Assembly (NCBI RefSeq): GCF_030397665.1
Contig: NZ_JAPUBT010000007.1
Coordinates: 265,729 to 329,728, forward strand
Length of the DNA stretch: 64,000 nucleotides
Direction: 5' to 3'
Source of the DNA: Janthinobacterium sp. SUN073
GTDB lineage: Bacteria; Pseudomonadota; Gammaproteobacteria; Burkholderiales; Burkholderiaceae_D
Shown: in pieces, positions 16,667 through 25,293 of the stretch
Layout of the letters: every line of letters begins with the position of its first letter
How positions within the stretch are numbered: the first letter of the stretch is position 1
Notes under the pieces: model-generated
What the model saw: the letters and a program-made list of their open reading frames with translations, nothing else
The model's database searches: none
Told to the model about the DNA's origin: nothing
Position numbers and translations under genes: made by a program

Positions 16667-17203
16667 TCAGTCCAAGGTCTCGATGATGTGCGACATATTG
16701 GTATAAATGCACAGCTCGGCGGCGATGGTCAGCGATTTCTTGACCACTTCGGCCGGCGACAAGTCCGTGTTTTCCTGCAGCGCCTTGGCGGCGGACTGGG
16801 CATAGGTGCCACCCGAGCCGATGGCGCCGATGCCGTCTTCCGGTTCCAGCACGTCGCCATTGCCCGTGATGACCAGGGTCGACTCGCTGTCGGCCACCAG
16901 CAGCATCGCTTCCAGGCGGCGCAGCACGCGGTCGGTGCGCCAGTCCTTGGCCAGTTCGACGGAGGCGCGCAGCAAATTGCCCTGGTGCTTTTCCAGCTTG
17001 CCCTCAAAACGGTCGAGCAGGGTGAAGGCGTCGGCGGTGCCGCCGGCAAAGCCGACCAGGACTTTGCCCTGATACAACTTACGCACTTTGCGGGCCGTGC
17101 CCTTCATGACGATGTTGCCGAGCGTGACCTGGCCGTCGCCGCCCAGGGCGACTTGCTTGCCGCGCCGTACGCAGAGGATGGTGGTGCCGTGAAATTGTTC
17201 CAT
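16667..17203 (-). CDS. hslV: ATP-dependent protease proteolytic subunit HslV
   Basis: Threonine peptidase of the HslVU complex. It has 178 residues. The catalytic N-terminal Thr is in T-T-I-L-C-V-R-R, but it is preceded by a six-residue propeptide M-E-Q-F-H-G rather than Met alone as in E. coli, so processing must expose Thr7. G-G-D-G-Q-V and G-S-G-G-T-Y-A are conserved family motifs. GAGG lies six bases before the ATG. It is the first gene of hslV-hslU, with 35 nt between them. Confidence 0.97.
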   Translation of the reverse strand: MEQFHGTTILCVRRGKQVALGGDGQVTLGNIVMKGTARKVRKLYQGKVLVGFAGGTADAFTLLDRFEGKLEKHQGNLLRASVELAKDWRTDRVLRRLEAMLLVADSESTLVITGNGDVLEPEDGIGAIGSGGTYAQSAAKALQENTDLSPAEVVKKSLTIAAELCIYTNMSHIIETLD

Positions 17204-17331
17204 AGTGACCTCAAAAGATTCGTGCCGATGCGTGCAAGGTCATGCGGTTGCGCGCCCATGGCTCAAAAGTGGGGATGGAAAAGGCAATTGCAAGCAGCAG
17301 TGCTTGCTTCAGTGTAGTCGGCGCTGGACGA

Positions 17332-17367
17332 AAAAAAAGCACGCAACGCAGGTTGTGTGCTTTTTTT
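17332..17367 (-). terminator. Intrinsic terminator of dksA
   Basis: A 16-bp stem, AAAAAAAGCACGCAAC at 17332-17347 and GTTGTGTGCTTTTTTT at 17352-17367, with one wobble pair and a GCAG loop. On the minus strand the hairpin is followed by a U-run from the A-tract. It lies 48 nt after the dksA stop and before hslV. The A/T tracts on both arms would also let it work on the plus strand. Confidence 0.9.
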
Positions 17368-17414
17368 GCTGCCGCCACGCAGCCGCCGGGGCGGCGACGC
17401 AAGGAGAAGGGCGA

Positions 17415-17867
17415 TCAGTCGCCGTAGAGTTTTTGCTTCAATTCGCGCCGTTGCTGGGCTTCCAGCGACAGGGTGGCGGTCGGACGGGCGATCAGGCGCG
17501 GGATGCCGATAGGCTCGCCCGTTTCTTCGCACCAGCCATAGTCGCCGGCGTCGATGCTGGCGATCGATTGCTGCACTTTCTTCAGCAATTTGCGCTCGCG
17601 GTCGCGCGTGCGCAGTTCCAGCGCATGCTCTTCCTCGATGGTGGCGCGGTCGGCAGGGTCCGGTACGAGCACGGTTTCACGCAAGTGTTCCGTGGTTTCG
17701 CCGGCGTTTTTCAGCAAGTCTTTTTCGAGCTGCTGCAGGCGTGCCTTGAAGAATGCCAGTTGTGCCGGATTCATGTAGTCATCTTCACTCATGGCGCGAA
17801 TTTGATCTTCGCTGATGAGAGGGATGTCTTGGCTGGCGGCCGGGGTCGATTTATTAGTTTTGGTCAT
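17415..17867 (-). CDS. dksA: RNA polymerase-binding transcription factor DksA (zinc-cysteine-poor type)
   Basis: Binds the RNA polymerase secondary channel and works with ppGpp to reset rRNA and biosynthetic promoters. It has 150 residues from the chosen ATG (E. coli 151). A coiled-coil region with D-P-A-D-R-A at its tip is followed by the globular end. The usual four zinc Cys are reduced to one: W-C-E-E-T-G-E-P-I-G, then R-P-T-A-T-L-S-L-E-A-Q. This Cys-poor form is known in alpha- and betaproteobacteria. An upstream in-frame ATG at 17933 would add 22 residues; I prefer 17867 for length, with AAGCGAAG before it. Confidence 0.93.
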   Translation of the reverse strand: MTKTNKSTPAASQDIPLISEDQIRAMSEDDYMNPAQLAFFKARLQQLEKDLLKNAGETTEHLRETVLVPDPADRATIEEEHALELRTRDRERKLLKKVQQSIASIDAGDYGWCEETGEPIGIPRLIARPTATLSLEAQQRRELKQKLYGD

Positions 17868-18348
17868 AACTTCGCTTACCTTCGATACGACAGAGTTTTC
17901 AAATTGATCAGTTGATGCGGCGATACCGAGCAACTGTACAGGTTCCGCTTGGCATTGCTGTCCCGCTGTACTGCGTGCGACCTTGGCTTGCCGGCGAAAG
18001 CCAGGACTACCGGCAGGCTATGGTGCCATGTTGATAACTTTTTACCGCTCTATGCCAGTCGCGCTATGCGCGCGACAACGGGCGTGTTGGGTGGATCGCT
18101 TGCATGCCTGGCATGCGGCCAGCGGCAGTTTGCCAGCATTTCATGACAGGCGAACGACATGGGCCGTTTTCGTCGCTGATTTTGGCACGCTTTGCCTTAT
18201 ATTGCCATCCCGATTTGTTGCCTAGCCGATCAGAGGCGGCCACTTGTTGGTTTATACCAGCAAGACGGGTGTCGGACAGCGGGAAAGCGTGCTTAACTTC
18301 CCCTTTTGTTTCTGCTTTGCAACGGGTATTTTGCAAAACCCGGCTAGT
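17868..18348. other. Intergenic region between the GTPase gene and dksA
   Basis: About 480 bases with no convincing gene. Open frames here lack codon structure and ribosome-binding sites. It must hold the dksA promoter on the minus strand, which I could not place. Near the GTPase 3' end, CGGGT and ACCCG arms (about 18327-18346) form an imperfect hairpin without a good U-run, a weak terminator candidate. Confidence 0.5.
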
Positions 18349-19461
18349 TTATACCAAACATTGTTCGAGTCCGCGAATAAAAATGTCTTTTGGTAGATTC
18401 TTGCCAATAAACACCATTTTGCTGCCGCGCACTTCGTTTTCGCCCCATTTGGCGCCCAGGTCGCTGCCCATCAGCTGGTGCACGCCCTGGAAGACCACCT
18501 TGCGTTCGGCGCCCTGCATCAGCAGCACGCCCTTGTAGCGCAACATGCGCGGGCCATACACTTGCACCAGGCCGCCGAGGAACTCGTCGAGTTTGGCGCT
18601 GTCGAACGGTTGTGTGCTCTTGAAAACAAAGGCGGCGATATCGTCGCTGTGCTGCGCATGGTGGTGGTCCGCGTGGCCGCAATCGGTGGCGCAGGCGTCG
18701 CTGTGCTCGTGCTTGTGCTCGTGGCCGTGCTCATCTGCGTGCTTATGCGCATGGTCGTGCGCTTTGTCGTGCGCATTGTCGTGATCATGCACGTGCGCCG
18801 TTTCGGTGGCCAGGAAATCCGGGTCCAGTTCCAGCTTTTCGTTCAGGTTGAAACCGCGGATGTCGAGCACTTCGGCCAGCGGTGCGCGGCCGAAATCGAC
18901 CTTGGCGATGGGCGCGCGGGGATTGATGCGCTTCAGGCGGCGCGTCAGCGTGGCCACGTCGTCTTCACTGACGAGATCGGTTTTTGACAGCAGCAGCTTG
19001 TCGGCAAAGCCCACTTGCCGCTGGGCTTCCTCGTAATCGTCGAGTTGCTTCATCGCATGGCGGGCATCGACCACCGTGATGATGGCGTCGAGCATGTAGT
19101 GGCTGCCCACTTCTTCGTCGACAAAGAAGGTTTGCGCCACGGGGCCGGGATTGGCCAGGCCCGTCGTTTCGATGACGACGCGGTCGAATGCCAGCAGGCC
19201 GGCGTCGCGCTTGCGCGCCAGTTCCGTCAAGCCCACGATCAGATCGCCGCGCACGGTGCAGCAGATGCAGCCGTTGTTCATCTCGATGATGTGCTCGTTG
19301 CTATCCTGCACCAGGATTTCATTGTCGATGTTTTCCTGGCCAAACTCGTTTTCGATCACGGCGATGCGCATGCCATGGTCTTCTTGCAGTATGCGGTTGA
19401 GCAAGGTGGTTTTGCCGGCGCCCAGGAAACCGGTGAGGATGGTGGTTGGAATCAGTGCCAT
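18349..19461 (-). CDS. COG0523 (CobW-type) GTPase, probable zinc metallochaperone
   Basis: P-loop G3E GTPase of 370 residues that likely delivers a metal to a target protein. Walker A G-F-L-G-A-G-K-T-T is at 11-19, the metal-binding G-C-I-C-C at 64-68, and the GTP base motif S-K-T-D near 159-162. A very His/Asp-rich linker spans 223-271, with three Cys (257, 261 and nearby residues), then the C-terminal CobW domain. Such His-rich members are usually linked to zinc or nickel handling. It lies between xerC and dksA, all on the minus strand; dksA-COG0523 proximity recurs in proteobacteria. Metal identity is inferred. Confidence 0.9.
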   Translation of the reverse strand: MALIPTTILTGFLGAGKTTLLNRILQEDHGMRIAVIENEFGQENIDNEILVQDSNEHIIEMNNGCICCTVRGDLIVGLTELARKRDAGLLAFDRVVIETTGLANPGPVAQTFFVDEEVGSHYMLDAIITVVDARHAMKQLDDYEEAQRQVGFADKLLLSKTDLVSEDDVATLTRRLKRINPRAPIAKVDFGRAPLAEVLDIRGFNLNEKLELDPDFLATETAHVHDHDNAHDKAHDHAHKHADEHGHEHKHEHSDACATDCGHADHHHAQHSDDIAAFVFKSTQPFDSAKLDEFLGGLVQVYGPRMLRYKGVLLMQGAERKVVFQGVHQLMGSDLGAKWGENEVRGSKMVFIGKNLPKDIFIRGLEQCLV

Positions 19462-19600
19462 GAAGGATGCCTATGCTGTAATCGATGGTGCCACCGCGCA
19501 AGCGGAAGAATGCGGACGATTATGCCGGAATTTTGCAAATGCTTGCAAATGCGCGCCCATCCGCTTGATATGGATCAGGCTGGCCCACGACTGCGACTGC

Positions 19601-20548
19601 CTACTTGAGCTTGGCGCGCGGGTGCGCCTGGTCGTAGACGTGCGCCAGATGCTGGAAATCGAGGGCCGTGTAGACCTGGGTCGAGGTGATGCTGGAATGG
19701 CCCAGCATTTCCTGGACGGCGCGCAAGTCGCCCGACGATTGCAGCACGTGCGAGGCGAACGAGTGGCGCAGCACGTGCGGGTGCACGTTCGCGGGAATCT
19801 CGGTGGCCAGCGCGTGCGCCTTCAGGCGCAGTTGCAGCACGCGCGGCGAAATGCGCGTGCCGCGCGTGCTTAAAAACAAGGCAGCGCTGCCATCCTTTGC
19901 AGGCGGACGCACGGCCAGCCAGCTGGCCAGCGCCACGAGGGCGGCCTTGCCAACGGGCACCTTGCGCATCTTGCTGCCTTTACCCGTGACGATGACTTCG
20001 AAGCTGGCCATGTCGAGCCAGCCCAGCGAGGCGGGCTGGCCGCCGTCGGCCTTGCAGTAATGGGTGTCCAGGCTGGTCAGTTCGGAGACGCGCAAGCCGC
20101 TCGAATACAGCAGCTCGAACATGGCGCGGTTGCACAGTTGCTCCGGTTCGGCGGCGCCCTGCTGGTGTTGCGCGGGCGCCACGAGGCGCACGGCATCGTC
20201 CACCGACAGGGCTTTGGGTAAGGTCTTGGCCCGCTTGGGGGCGCGGATGCCGTCGACGGGATTGGCGTCGAGCTGGGTCTCGCCGCTGAGCCAGTTGAAA
20301 AAGCCCCGCCACGACGACAGCTTGCGGGCGATCGAGCGCGGGTCCAGGCCGCCACTGTGCAGCTTGGCCGTGTAGCGGCGTATTTCGTTGTGCGCCAGCG
20401 CCGTCCAGGGCGTATTGCCGCTCAGTTCCAGCAAGGCGCGCAAGTCGCGCCCATAGGCATCCAGCGTGTGGGGCGAGAGCTTGCGCTGCGTGGCCAGCTG
20501 CGCCAGGTAGCTGGTCAGCCATTCGGCCTTGCCGCGCGCTTCGCCCAC
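19601..20548 (-). CDS. xerC: Tyrosine recombinase XerC
   Basis: Site-specific recombinase that with XerD resolves chromosome dimers at dif. It has 315 residues: an N-terminal SAM-like core-binding domain to about 110 and a catalytic domain with Arg in S-S-G-L-R-V-S-E-L, Lys in T-G-K-G-S-K, H-x-x-R in H-V-L-R-H, His in L-G-H-S-S-I and nucleophile Tyr in Q-V-Y-T. The start is GTG at 20548, with GAGAA upstream; this lies 7 nt after the DUF484 stop, so the two are cotranscribed. The pairing DUF484-xerC is a common proteobacterial arrangement. Confidence 0.95.
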   Translation of the reverse strand: MGEARGKAEWLTSYLAQLATQRKLSPHTLDAYGRDLRALLELSGNTPWTALAHNEIRRYTAKLHSGGLDPRSIARKLSSWRGFFNWLSGETQLDANPVDGIRAPKRAKTLPKALSVDDAVRLVAPAQHQQGAAEPEQLCNRAMFELLYSSGLRVSELTSLDTHYCKADGGQPASLGWLDMASFEVIVTGKGSKMRKVPVGKAALVALASWLAVRPPAKDGSAALFLSTRGTRISPRVLQLRLKAHALATEIPANVHPHVLRHSFASHVLQSSGDLRAVQEMLGHSSITSTQVYTALDFQHLAHVYDQAHPRAKLK

Positions 20549-20555
20549 GGCGTTC

Positions 20556-21233
20556 TCAGGCAGGCGAGCCGGCGCGCAGTGCGGCCAGGGCGGCGCTGGC
20601 CGTAGCGCCGATGTGCACGAGGAAGTCCGTGCCCATGCTGGAGGTAAAGCGTTCGCTGTCGGGCGAACCGAGCACCAGCAAGCCGAAGGTACCCGTGGTG
20701 TTCGGGGCGCGCAGGGCGATCATGACGGTCGATTCGATTTTATCCGCCTGCAACCAGTGCACGGCTTCGAAATCGCGGTTGCTGCCGCAGTACGGCGCTT
20801 GCAGGCTGTTGGCGAACATGCGCACGTCGGCCGTGACATCTTCCGTGAACCAGCCATTGGCGTGTTCCGGCAGTACTTGCCACAGGCGCAGGCTGACATA
20901 GGGCACGTCGAAATTGCTTTGCAGGGCATCGACCAGCACGCGCGGCATGGCCGCATCGCTGCGCACTTGCAGCATGGCCTGGTTCCAGCCGTGGAACTTG
21001 CTGGCGATGTCGCCATTTTCCTCGGCCAGGCGGCTCAGCTTGGACATGCGCAGCTCCAGCGCCTTGTATTTGTCACGCATCACTTCCATCTGTCGCTCCT
21101 GCAGCGAGATGGTGCGTCCCGTCAGCGGGCTGCTCAGCTTGACCTCGCCGAGCAGCGCGGTATGCTCTGCGAAGAAAGTCGGATGCTCGCTCAGGTACTG
21201 GGCGACGGTGCTGGAATCGAGTGTGGCGGTCAT
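20556..21233 (-). CDS. DUF484 family protein (GAF-like fold)
   Basis: A 225-residue cytoplasmic protein of the DUF484 family, which is usually encoded just before xerC. The N-terminal part has Y-L-S-E-H-P-T-F-F, a family hallmark, then a helical (probably coiled-coil) stretch around 45-75 and a GAF-like domain to the end with G-L-L-V-L-G-S. The molecular role is not established. It starts the DUF484-xerC pair; upstream lies a porin gene instead of the usual dapF. Confidence 0.88.
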   Translation of the reverse strand: MTATLDSSTVAQYLSEHPTFFAEHTALLGEVKLSSPLTGRTISLQERQMEVMRDKYKALELRMSKLSRLAEENGDIASKFHGWNQAMLQVRSDAAMPRVLVDALQSNFDVPYVSLRLWQVLPEHANGWFTEDVTADVRMFANSLQAPYCGSNRDFEAVHWLQADKIESTVMIALRAPNTTGTFGLLVLGSPDSERFTSSMGTDFLVHIGATASAALAALRAGSPA

Positions 21234-21335
21234 TGAGAATGTCTGTCAGTGAAGGATAAACGCTTCATTCTAACCGAGAGTGCGCCGGCATAGGCGCAAA
21301 GGGCTGGGCGCCTATGCATTTTCCGCGCGCGCATG

Positions 21336-21363
21336 AAAAAAGCGGCATGGTTACCCATGCCGC
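21336..21363 (-). terminator. Intrinsic terminator of the porin gene
   Basis: GCGGCATGG at 21342-21350 and CCATGCCGC at 21355-21363 form a perfect 9-bp stem with a TTAC loop; on the minus strand a U-run from 21336-21341 follows. It sits 50 nt beyond the porin stop. Confidence 0.93.
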
Positions 21364-21412
21364 CTTGCATTTCTTGCTCAGCAATCACCCGTGGCGGGTG
21401 ACGTGCGGGGCA

Positions 21413-22489
21413 TTAGAAATTGTGGTGTACGCCCAGACCGATGTAGTTGACGCTTTTCGCAACGGTGTAGTTGATGCTGTTAACAACGGCTGCTTTCTTG
21501 TTCGAAATATCCGCGTACAGGTAGGTGCGTTTCGACAGATTGTAGTCATAGCCCAGCGATGCTTGCTTGGTCTTGACGACGCCATCTGGTGTTTTCTGGC
21601 CATAGCCAGCGCGGATCTTGCCAGGGCCGACGTCGTAATTGGCGCCAATCAACCATGCCTTGGTATCTGTATTGATGATCTTGAAGTTGCCATCATCCTG
21701 ATGCTGGTACGACGCCATCAGTTTCAATTCCTTGCTCGGATTGAACGATGCGGCAACCGACCACAGCTTGGCTTGCAGGCCATTACGCTCGTAAGCGGCC
21801 ATAGCGGCGAACTGTTCGTTGGTATAGGTAGCCGACATCGAGTACGGATTCGACGCTGGTGCAACGTTTGCTGCCACGGCGTAGTTACCCGAGGCAAATG
21901 TGAATGCGTTGATCGGCGCACGCGCTGGAACGACGGCATTGTTATTGGCTTCCTTGGCGGCCACGGTGGCGTTGAACTGGAAGCCGCTGATGACTGGCGA
22001 GTTATAGAACACGGCGTTCGAGAAGCGGTTTTTCGAGTTGCCATCTGCGCTCAGCGGATCGCTGCTGTAACCGGCGACCGTGATGTCGGTCTGGAAACCG
22101 GCTGGCGTAGGCATACCCGACCATGGTTCGAACGCGGTGCTCGATTCCTGGAAGGCGGTCAGGCCACGGCCCAGGCGTACGGTACCGAAGTTGCCTTGCA
22201 GGCCGACGCGGCTTTGACCCTGGAACAGCGGACGGGAGTTGCTTTCCAGCGTACCCGTATCGGTTTCATAGCGAATTTCCAGTTGGAAAATAGCTTTCAG
22301 GCCATTGCCCAGATCTTCCGTGCCCTTGAAACCCAGCTTGTTGTTGTCGCGCTTGGTGACTTTGGTGGTTTCACCAGTCAATTTGCCCAGGCCAGCATCG
22401 ACCGTGCCGTAGATTTGGACGGACGACTGCGCTTGTGCGGTTGCGGCAAAGGCGCCGAAGAGTGCGAGGGCAACGAGTGATTTTTTCAT
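21413..22489 (-). CDS. Gram-negative trimeric porin
   Basis: General diffusion porin of the betaproteobacterial Porin_4 type, 358 residues. The signal peptide ends at A-Q-A (about 20), and the mature protein begins Q-S-S-V-Q-I-Y-G-T-V-D-A-G, the family start. Typical strands are L-G-F-K-G-T-E-D-L-G-N-G-L-K-A and R-L-G-R-G-L-T-A. The protein ends in H-H-N-F, the terminal Phe needed for outer-membrane insertion. AGGGAA precedes the ATG. It is monocistronic, with a strong terminator and its own upstream region shared with the divergent Sel1 gene. Confidence 0.96.
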   Translation of the reverse strand: MKKSLVALALFGAFAATAQAQSSVQIYGTVDAGLGKLTGETTKVTKRDNNKLGFKGTEDLGNGLKAIFQLEIRYETDTGTLESNSRPLFQGQSRVGLQGNFGTVRLGRGLTAFQESSTAFEPWSGMPTPAGFQTDITVAGYSSDPLSADGNSKNRFSNAVFYNSPVISGFQFNATVAAKEANNNAVVPARAPINAFTFASGNYAVAANVAPASNPYSMSATYTNEQFAAMAAYERNGLQAKLWSVAASFNPSKELKLMASYQHQDDGNFKIINTDTKAWLIGANYDVGPGKIRAGYGQKTPDGVVKTKQASLGYDYNLSKRTYLYADISNKKAAVVNSINYTVAKSVNYIGLGVHHNF

Positions 22490-22904
22490 GTCTTATTCCC
22501 TATTAAAAGTGAGTTCCGTCCGAGATCCGAGCAGATTGAAATGCGCCAATTACCGCGTTTCGATGAATGAACCTTAATTCGTTGGCGCGCAAGACGTGCG
22601 GGATTGGTCAAATATGCGTGAAAAGATTGGTGAAAAGCGGTATAAATCCATGGCCCTGTTGTATTTTTGTAACGCGCCGTTTTTGCCGATCCTGCGCCGA
22701 TGGCCGGCGTTCTCCCATCGCCACGGTGGCGGCACCTTGCCATATTGGCGTGTCCTGGCCAGGACATTGTTGCGTTGAATCAAGTTCTTAAGCCGGCTGT
22801 GGCGGATTTATGACACAAGGACGTTACACTAAGGGACGGCCTGCGCTGATGGGTCCGGAGACGGCGCACTATTATTAGAATCATTGACTCAATATCGAGA
22901 ATCG
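22490..22904. other. Divergent intergenic region between porin and Sel1 genes
   Basis: About 415 bases with no credible gene; short frames here lack ribosome-binding sites. It must carry the porin promoter and probably a long porin leader. I see AT-rich stretches near 22600-22680 but no promoter pair at standard spacing that I trust. Confidence 0.5.
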
Positions 22905-24407
22905 ATGGCAAATCGCGAAACATTAGGATTGATCAAGGGCGCGCGCGCGGGCGATGTGGCTTGCCAGCTGGCGTTGGGACGGCTGTATCTGTTCGGGCAG
23001 GGTGTGCCGCAGAGCTTGCCGACCGCCTTGCATTGGCTGGCGCGGGCGGCCCAGGAGGATAGCCAGGAAGCATGCTTGCTGATCGGTACGCACGTGCCGT
23101 TCGAAGTGGCGCAACCGGCAGCCAGGACGCTGATTCCGTATTACGCGCAGGCGTTCGATGCGGGCCTGGTGCAGGCGGGCCTGGTGCTGGCGCAACTGGT
23201 GCTGGGCAACGCCGCCAGCAGTTGTGAAACCTTGCGCGCCAAGGCACGCGTGGCGCTGGACGCCGCCGTGCATGCCGGCTTGCCCGATGCGCAATGGTTG
23301 TTATCCATGCAAGAAGGAACGTCCGCAGCCTGCGTGCCCGATACCGGCGTCGCTGGCAAGCACGCCTTCGATGGCGATACGCCGCTGTACGCCTGGCTGG
23401 AGCAGGCCTGGAGCCAGGGCAACCATGCCGGCTTCCTGTCGCAAGGCTTGCCGCTGGCGCGCGAGCTGTTGCAGCGCCAGGCCGCCGCCGGGGCGCGCAC
23501 GATCGCGCTGGACCCGCAGCAGGTGCAGTTGCTGTCGCGTTGCGCCCAGGCACTGGCGCCAGGCGGCGATGCCGAGGGGTGGCAATGTTGCGAGTTGGCC
23601 GCGCATGGCGGCGACCGCACGGCGCAGCTGGAGCTGGGACTCGGCTATGCGCGCATGGATGCGCATGGACAGCGGCTGGCCACGCGCAACGGCGCGGCCA
23701 ATTTCAAGCGGGCCGTGCGCTGGCTGACGCAGGCGGGCGAGCAGGGCCTGGCCGAAGCCTGGTTCGTGCTGTCGCGCATCTATACAAAACCGGAATTTTC
23801 CCAGCGCAATGTGGTCGAAGCCCATTCCTGCCTGGAGCGTGCCGCCGACCTGGGACATGGCCCGGCCCAGCTCGAGTGCGGCATGCATGCCTGGCGCAAT
23901 CGCCGCGACGGTGTCAACAACGATGTGCGGGCCGCCTATTGGCTGCTGCAGGCGCAGGCGCAAGGCAGTAGTGAAGCGGAGGCGGCGCTGGCGAAGATCG
24001 CGCCAGACGGCGAGTCCGGCGACTGGGGCCAGTGTGCCGCCCTGCACGCCGATGGACAACTGCGCCAGCTGGGCCTGAGCCACCCTTTGCTGGCGGCGCG
24101 GCTGGCGCTGGCGCGCTGCTTTCACCTGTCGCGTGCCGAGGCCTTGCTGCTCGATCTGCATGCGGCCGACCAGGGACATTGCCTGCTGATCGATATCAGT
24201 GCCACGCATGGGCGCGGCAAGCGGCGCCTGGCATTGATCCGCACGGCGCAGGAGCGCCAGCTGCTCGATCAGGTGGTGCGCCTGTTCGAACGCGTCGATT
24301 GCGGCGTGACGGGGCCGGAAGGCAATTACCGGCAACGCCTGTACCGTCTGAAGTGCTACCTGGCCGAACTCGGTGTCGCGCAGGAACAGCAGTTCCTGGC
24401 GGCCTGA
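22905..24407 (+). CDS. Sel1-repeat protein with a conserved-looking C-terminal extension
   Basis: A 500-residue protein without a signal peptide. Sel1/TPR-like repeats are visible around 12-55 (A-L-G-R-L-Y-L-F-G-Q-G-V-P) and 230-375, with A-x-x-x-L-G-x-x-Y type units. The last 110 residues contain no repeat; they include a basic motif H-G-R-G-K-R-R-L-A-L and may be a separate domain. Sel1 proteins usually scaffold protein complexes. I chose ATG 22905; an upstream TTG at 22884 is possible. It is divergent from the porin and ends 11 nt before the convergent dapF stop. Confidence 0.78.
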   Translation: MANRETLGLIKGARAGDVACQLALGRLYLFGQGVPQSLPTALHWLARAAQEDSQEACLLIGTHVPFEVAQPAARTLIPYYAQAFDAGLVQAGLVLAQLVLGNAASSCETLRAKARVALDAAVHAGLPDAQWLLSMQEGTSAACVPDTGVAGKHAFDGDTPLYAWLEQAWSQGNHAGFLSQGLPLARELLQRQAAAGARTIALDPQQVQLLSRCAQALAPGGDAEGWQCCELAAHGGDRTAQLELGLGYARMDAHGQRLATRNGAANFKRAVRWLTQAGEQGLAEAWFVLSRIYTKPEFSQRNVVEAHSCLERAADLGHGPAQLECGMHAWRNRRDGVNNDVRAAYWLLQAQAQGSSEAEAALAKIAPDGESGDWGQCAALHADGQLRQLGLSHPLLAARLALARCFHLSRAEALLLDLHAADQGHCLLIDISATHGRGKRRLALIRTAQERQLLDQVVRLFERVDCGVTGPEGNYRQRLYRLKCYLAELGVAQEQQFLAA

Positions 24408-24418
24408 CGTTTATTTGC

Positions 24419-25282
24419 TTACAGCTCGATCGTGCCTTCGAATACGGTCACGGCCGGGCCCGTCATCAGGACAGGCTGGCCCGGGCCTTGCCAGGCGATC
24501 GACAGTTCGCCCCCGCGCGCGCTGATGCGCACCGGGGAATCGAGCCGGCCACGCAGGATGCCGGCTACGGCGGCGGCGCAGGCGCCCGTGCCGCAAGCCA
24601 AGGTTTCGCCCGCGCCCCGTTCATACACGCGCAGTTTCACGTGATGGCGGTCGATGATCTGCAGGTAGCCGGCGTTGACCCGGCGGGGAAAGCGCGGATG
24701 GTGCTCGATCAGCGGGCCCGATTGTTCCAGGTCTTGCGCATCGACATCGTCGACCACCTGCACGGCATGCGGGTTGCCCATCGAGACGACGGACACCAGC
24801 ACGGGGGTGCTGTGGCCCGGCAGCGCCAGGTCCAGCGGCCACAAGGTGTCGCTGCCTTCCGCTACACCGGTGAGGCCAGCCGCATCGAACGGTACCAGTG
24901 CCGGTTCCAGCACAGGCGCGCCCATGTCGACCGTGATGCTGCCATCCGCCTCCAGGCGCGGCGCAATGATGCCGGCCATGGTTTCCACGCGGATGCTCGC
25001 CTTGTCGGATAAGCCTTTTTCGCTGACGAACTTGACGAAGGCGCGTGCGCCGTTGCCGCATTGCTCGACTTCGCCGCCATCGTTGTTATAGATACGGTAG
25101 CGGAAGTCGCAGCCGGGCAGACGCGGCTTTTCCACCACGAGGATCTGGTCGGCGCCGATACCGAAACGGCGGTCGGCCAGGCGCTGCCACTGGGCCGGCG
25201 TGAAGTCGATATCTTGATTGATGGCATCGATGACGATAAAGTCATTGCCGGCGCCATGCATCTTGGTAAAGTGGAGTTTCAT
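24419..25282 (-). CDS. dapF: Diaminopimelate epimerase
   Basis: Converts LL- to meso-diaminopimelate for lysine and peptidoglycan synthesis. It has 287 residues from the chosen ATG. The two catalytic Cys are present, in Q-C-G-N-G-A-R-A-F and in A-C-G-T-G-A-C-A, and the N-terminal M-H-G-A-G-N-D-F is diagnostic. The start M-K-L-H-F-T-K fits family length; an in-frame start five codons upstream overlaps the lpxL stop. It begins 11 nt after the second lpxL gene, so the three genes likely form one transcript. Confidence 0.97.
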   Translation of the reverse strand: MKLHFTKMHGAGNDFIVIDAINQDIDFTPAQWQRLADRRFGIGADQILVVEKPRLPGCDFRYRIYNNDGGEVEQCGNGARAFVKFVSEKGLSDKASIRVETMAGIIAPRLEADGSITVDMGAPVLEPALVPFDAAGLTGVAEGSDTLWPLDLALPGHSTPVLVSVVSMGNPHAVQVVDDVDAQDLEQSGPLIEHHPRFPRRVNAGYLQIIDRHHVKLRVYERGAGETLACGTGACAAAVAGILRGRLDSPVRISARGGELSIAWQGPGQPVLMTGPAVTVFEGTIEL

Positions 25283-25293
25283 GTTTTGCCGTA

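Noticed and set aside
18104..18538. A 144-codon plus-strand frame upstream of and overlapping the GTPase 3' end
   Set aside because: No ribosome-binding site, no recognisable domain, unusual composition, and it overlaps a certain gene.
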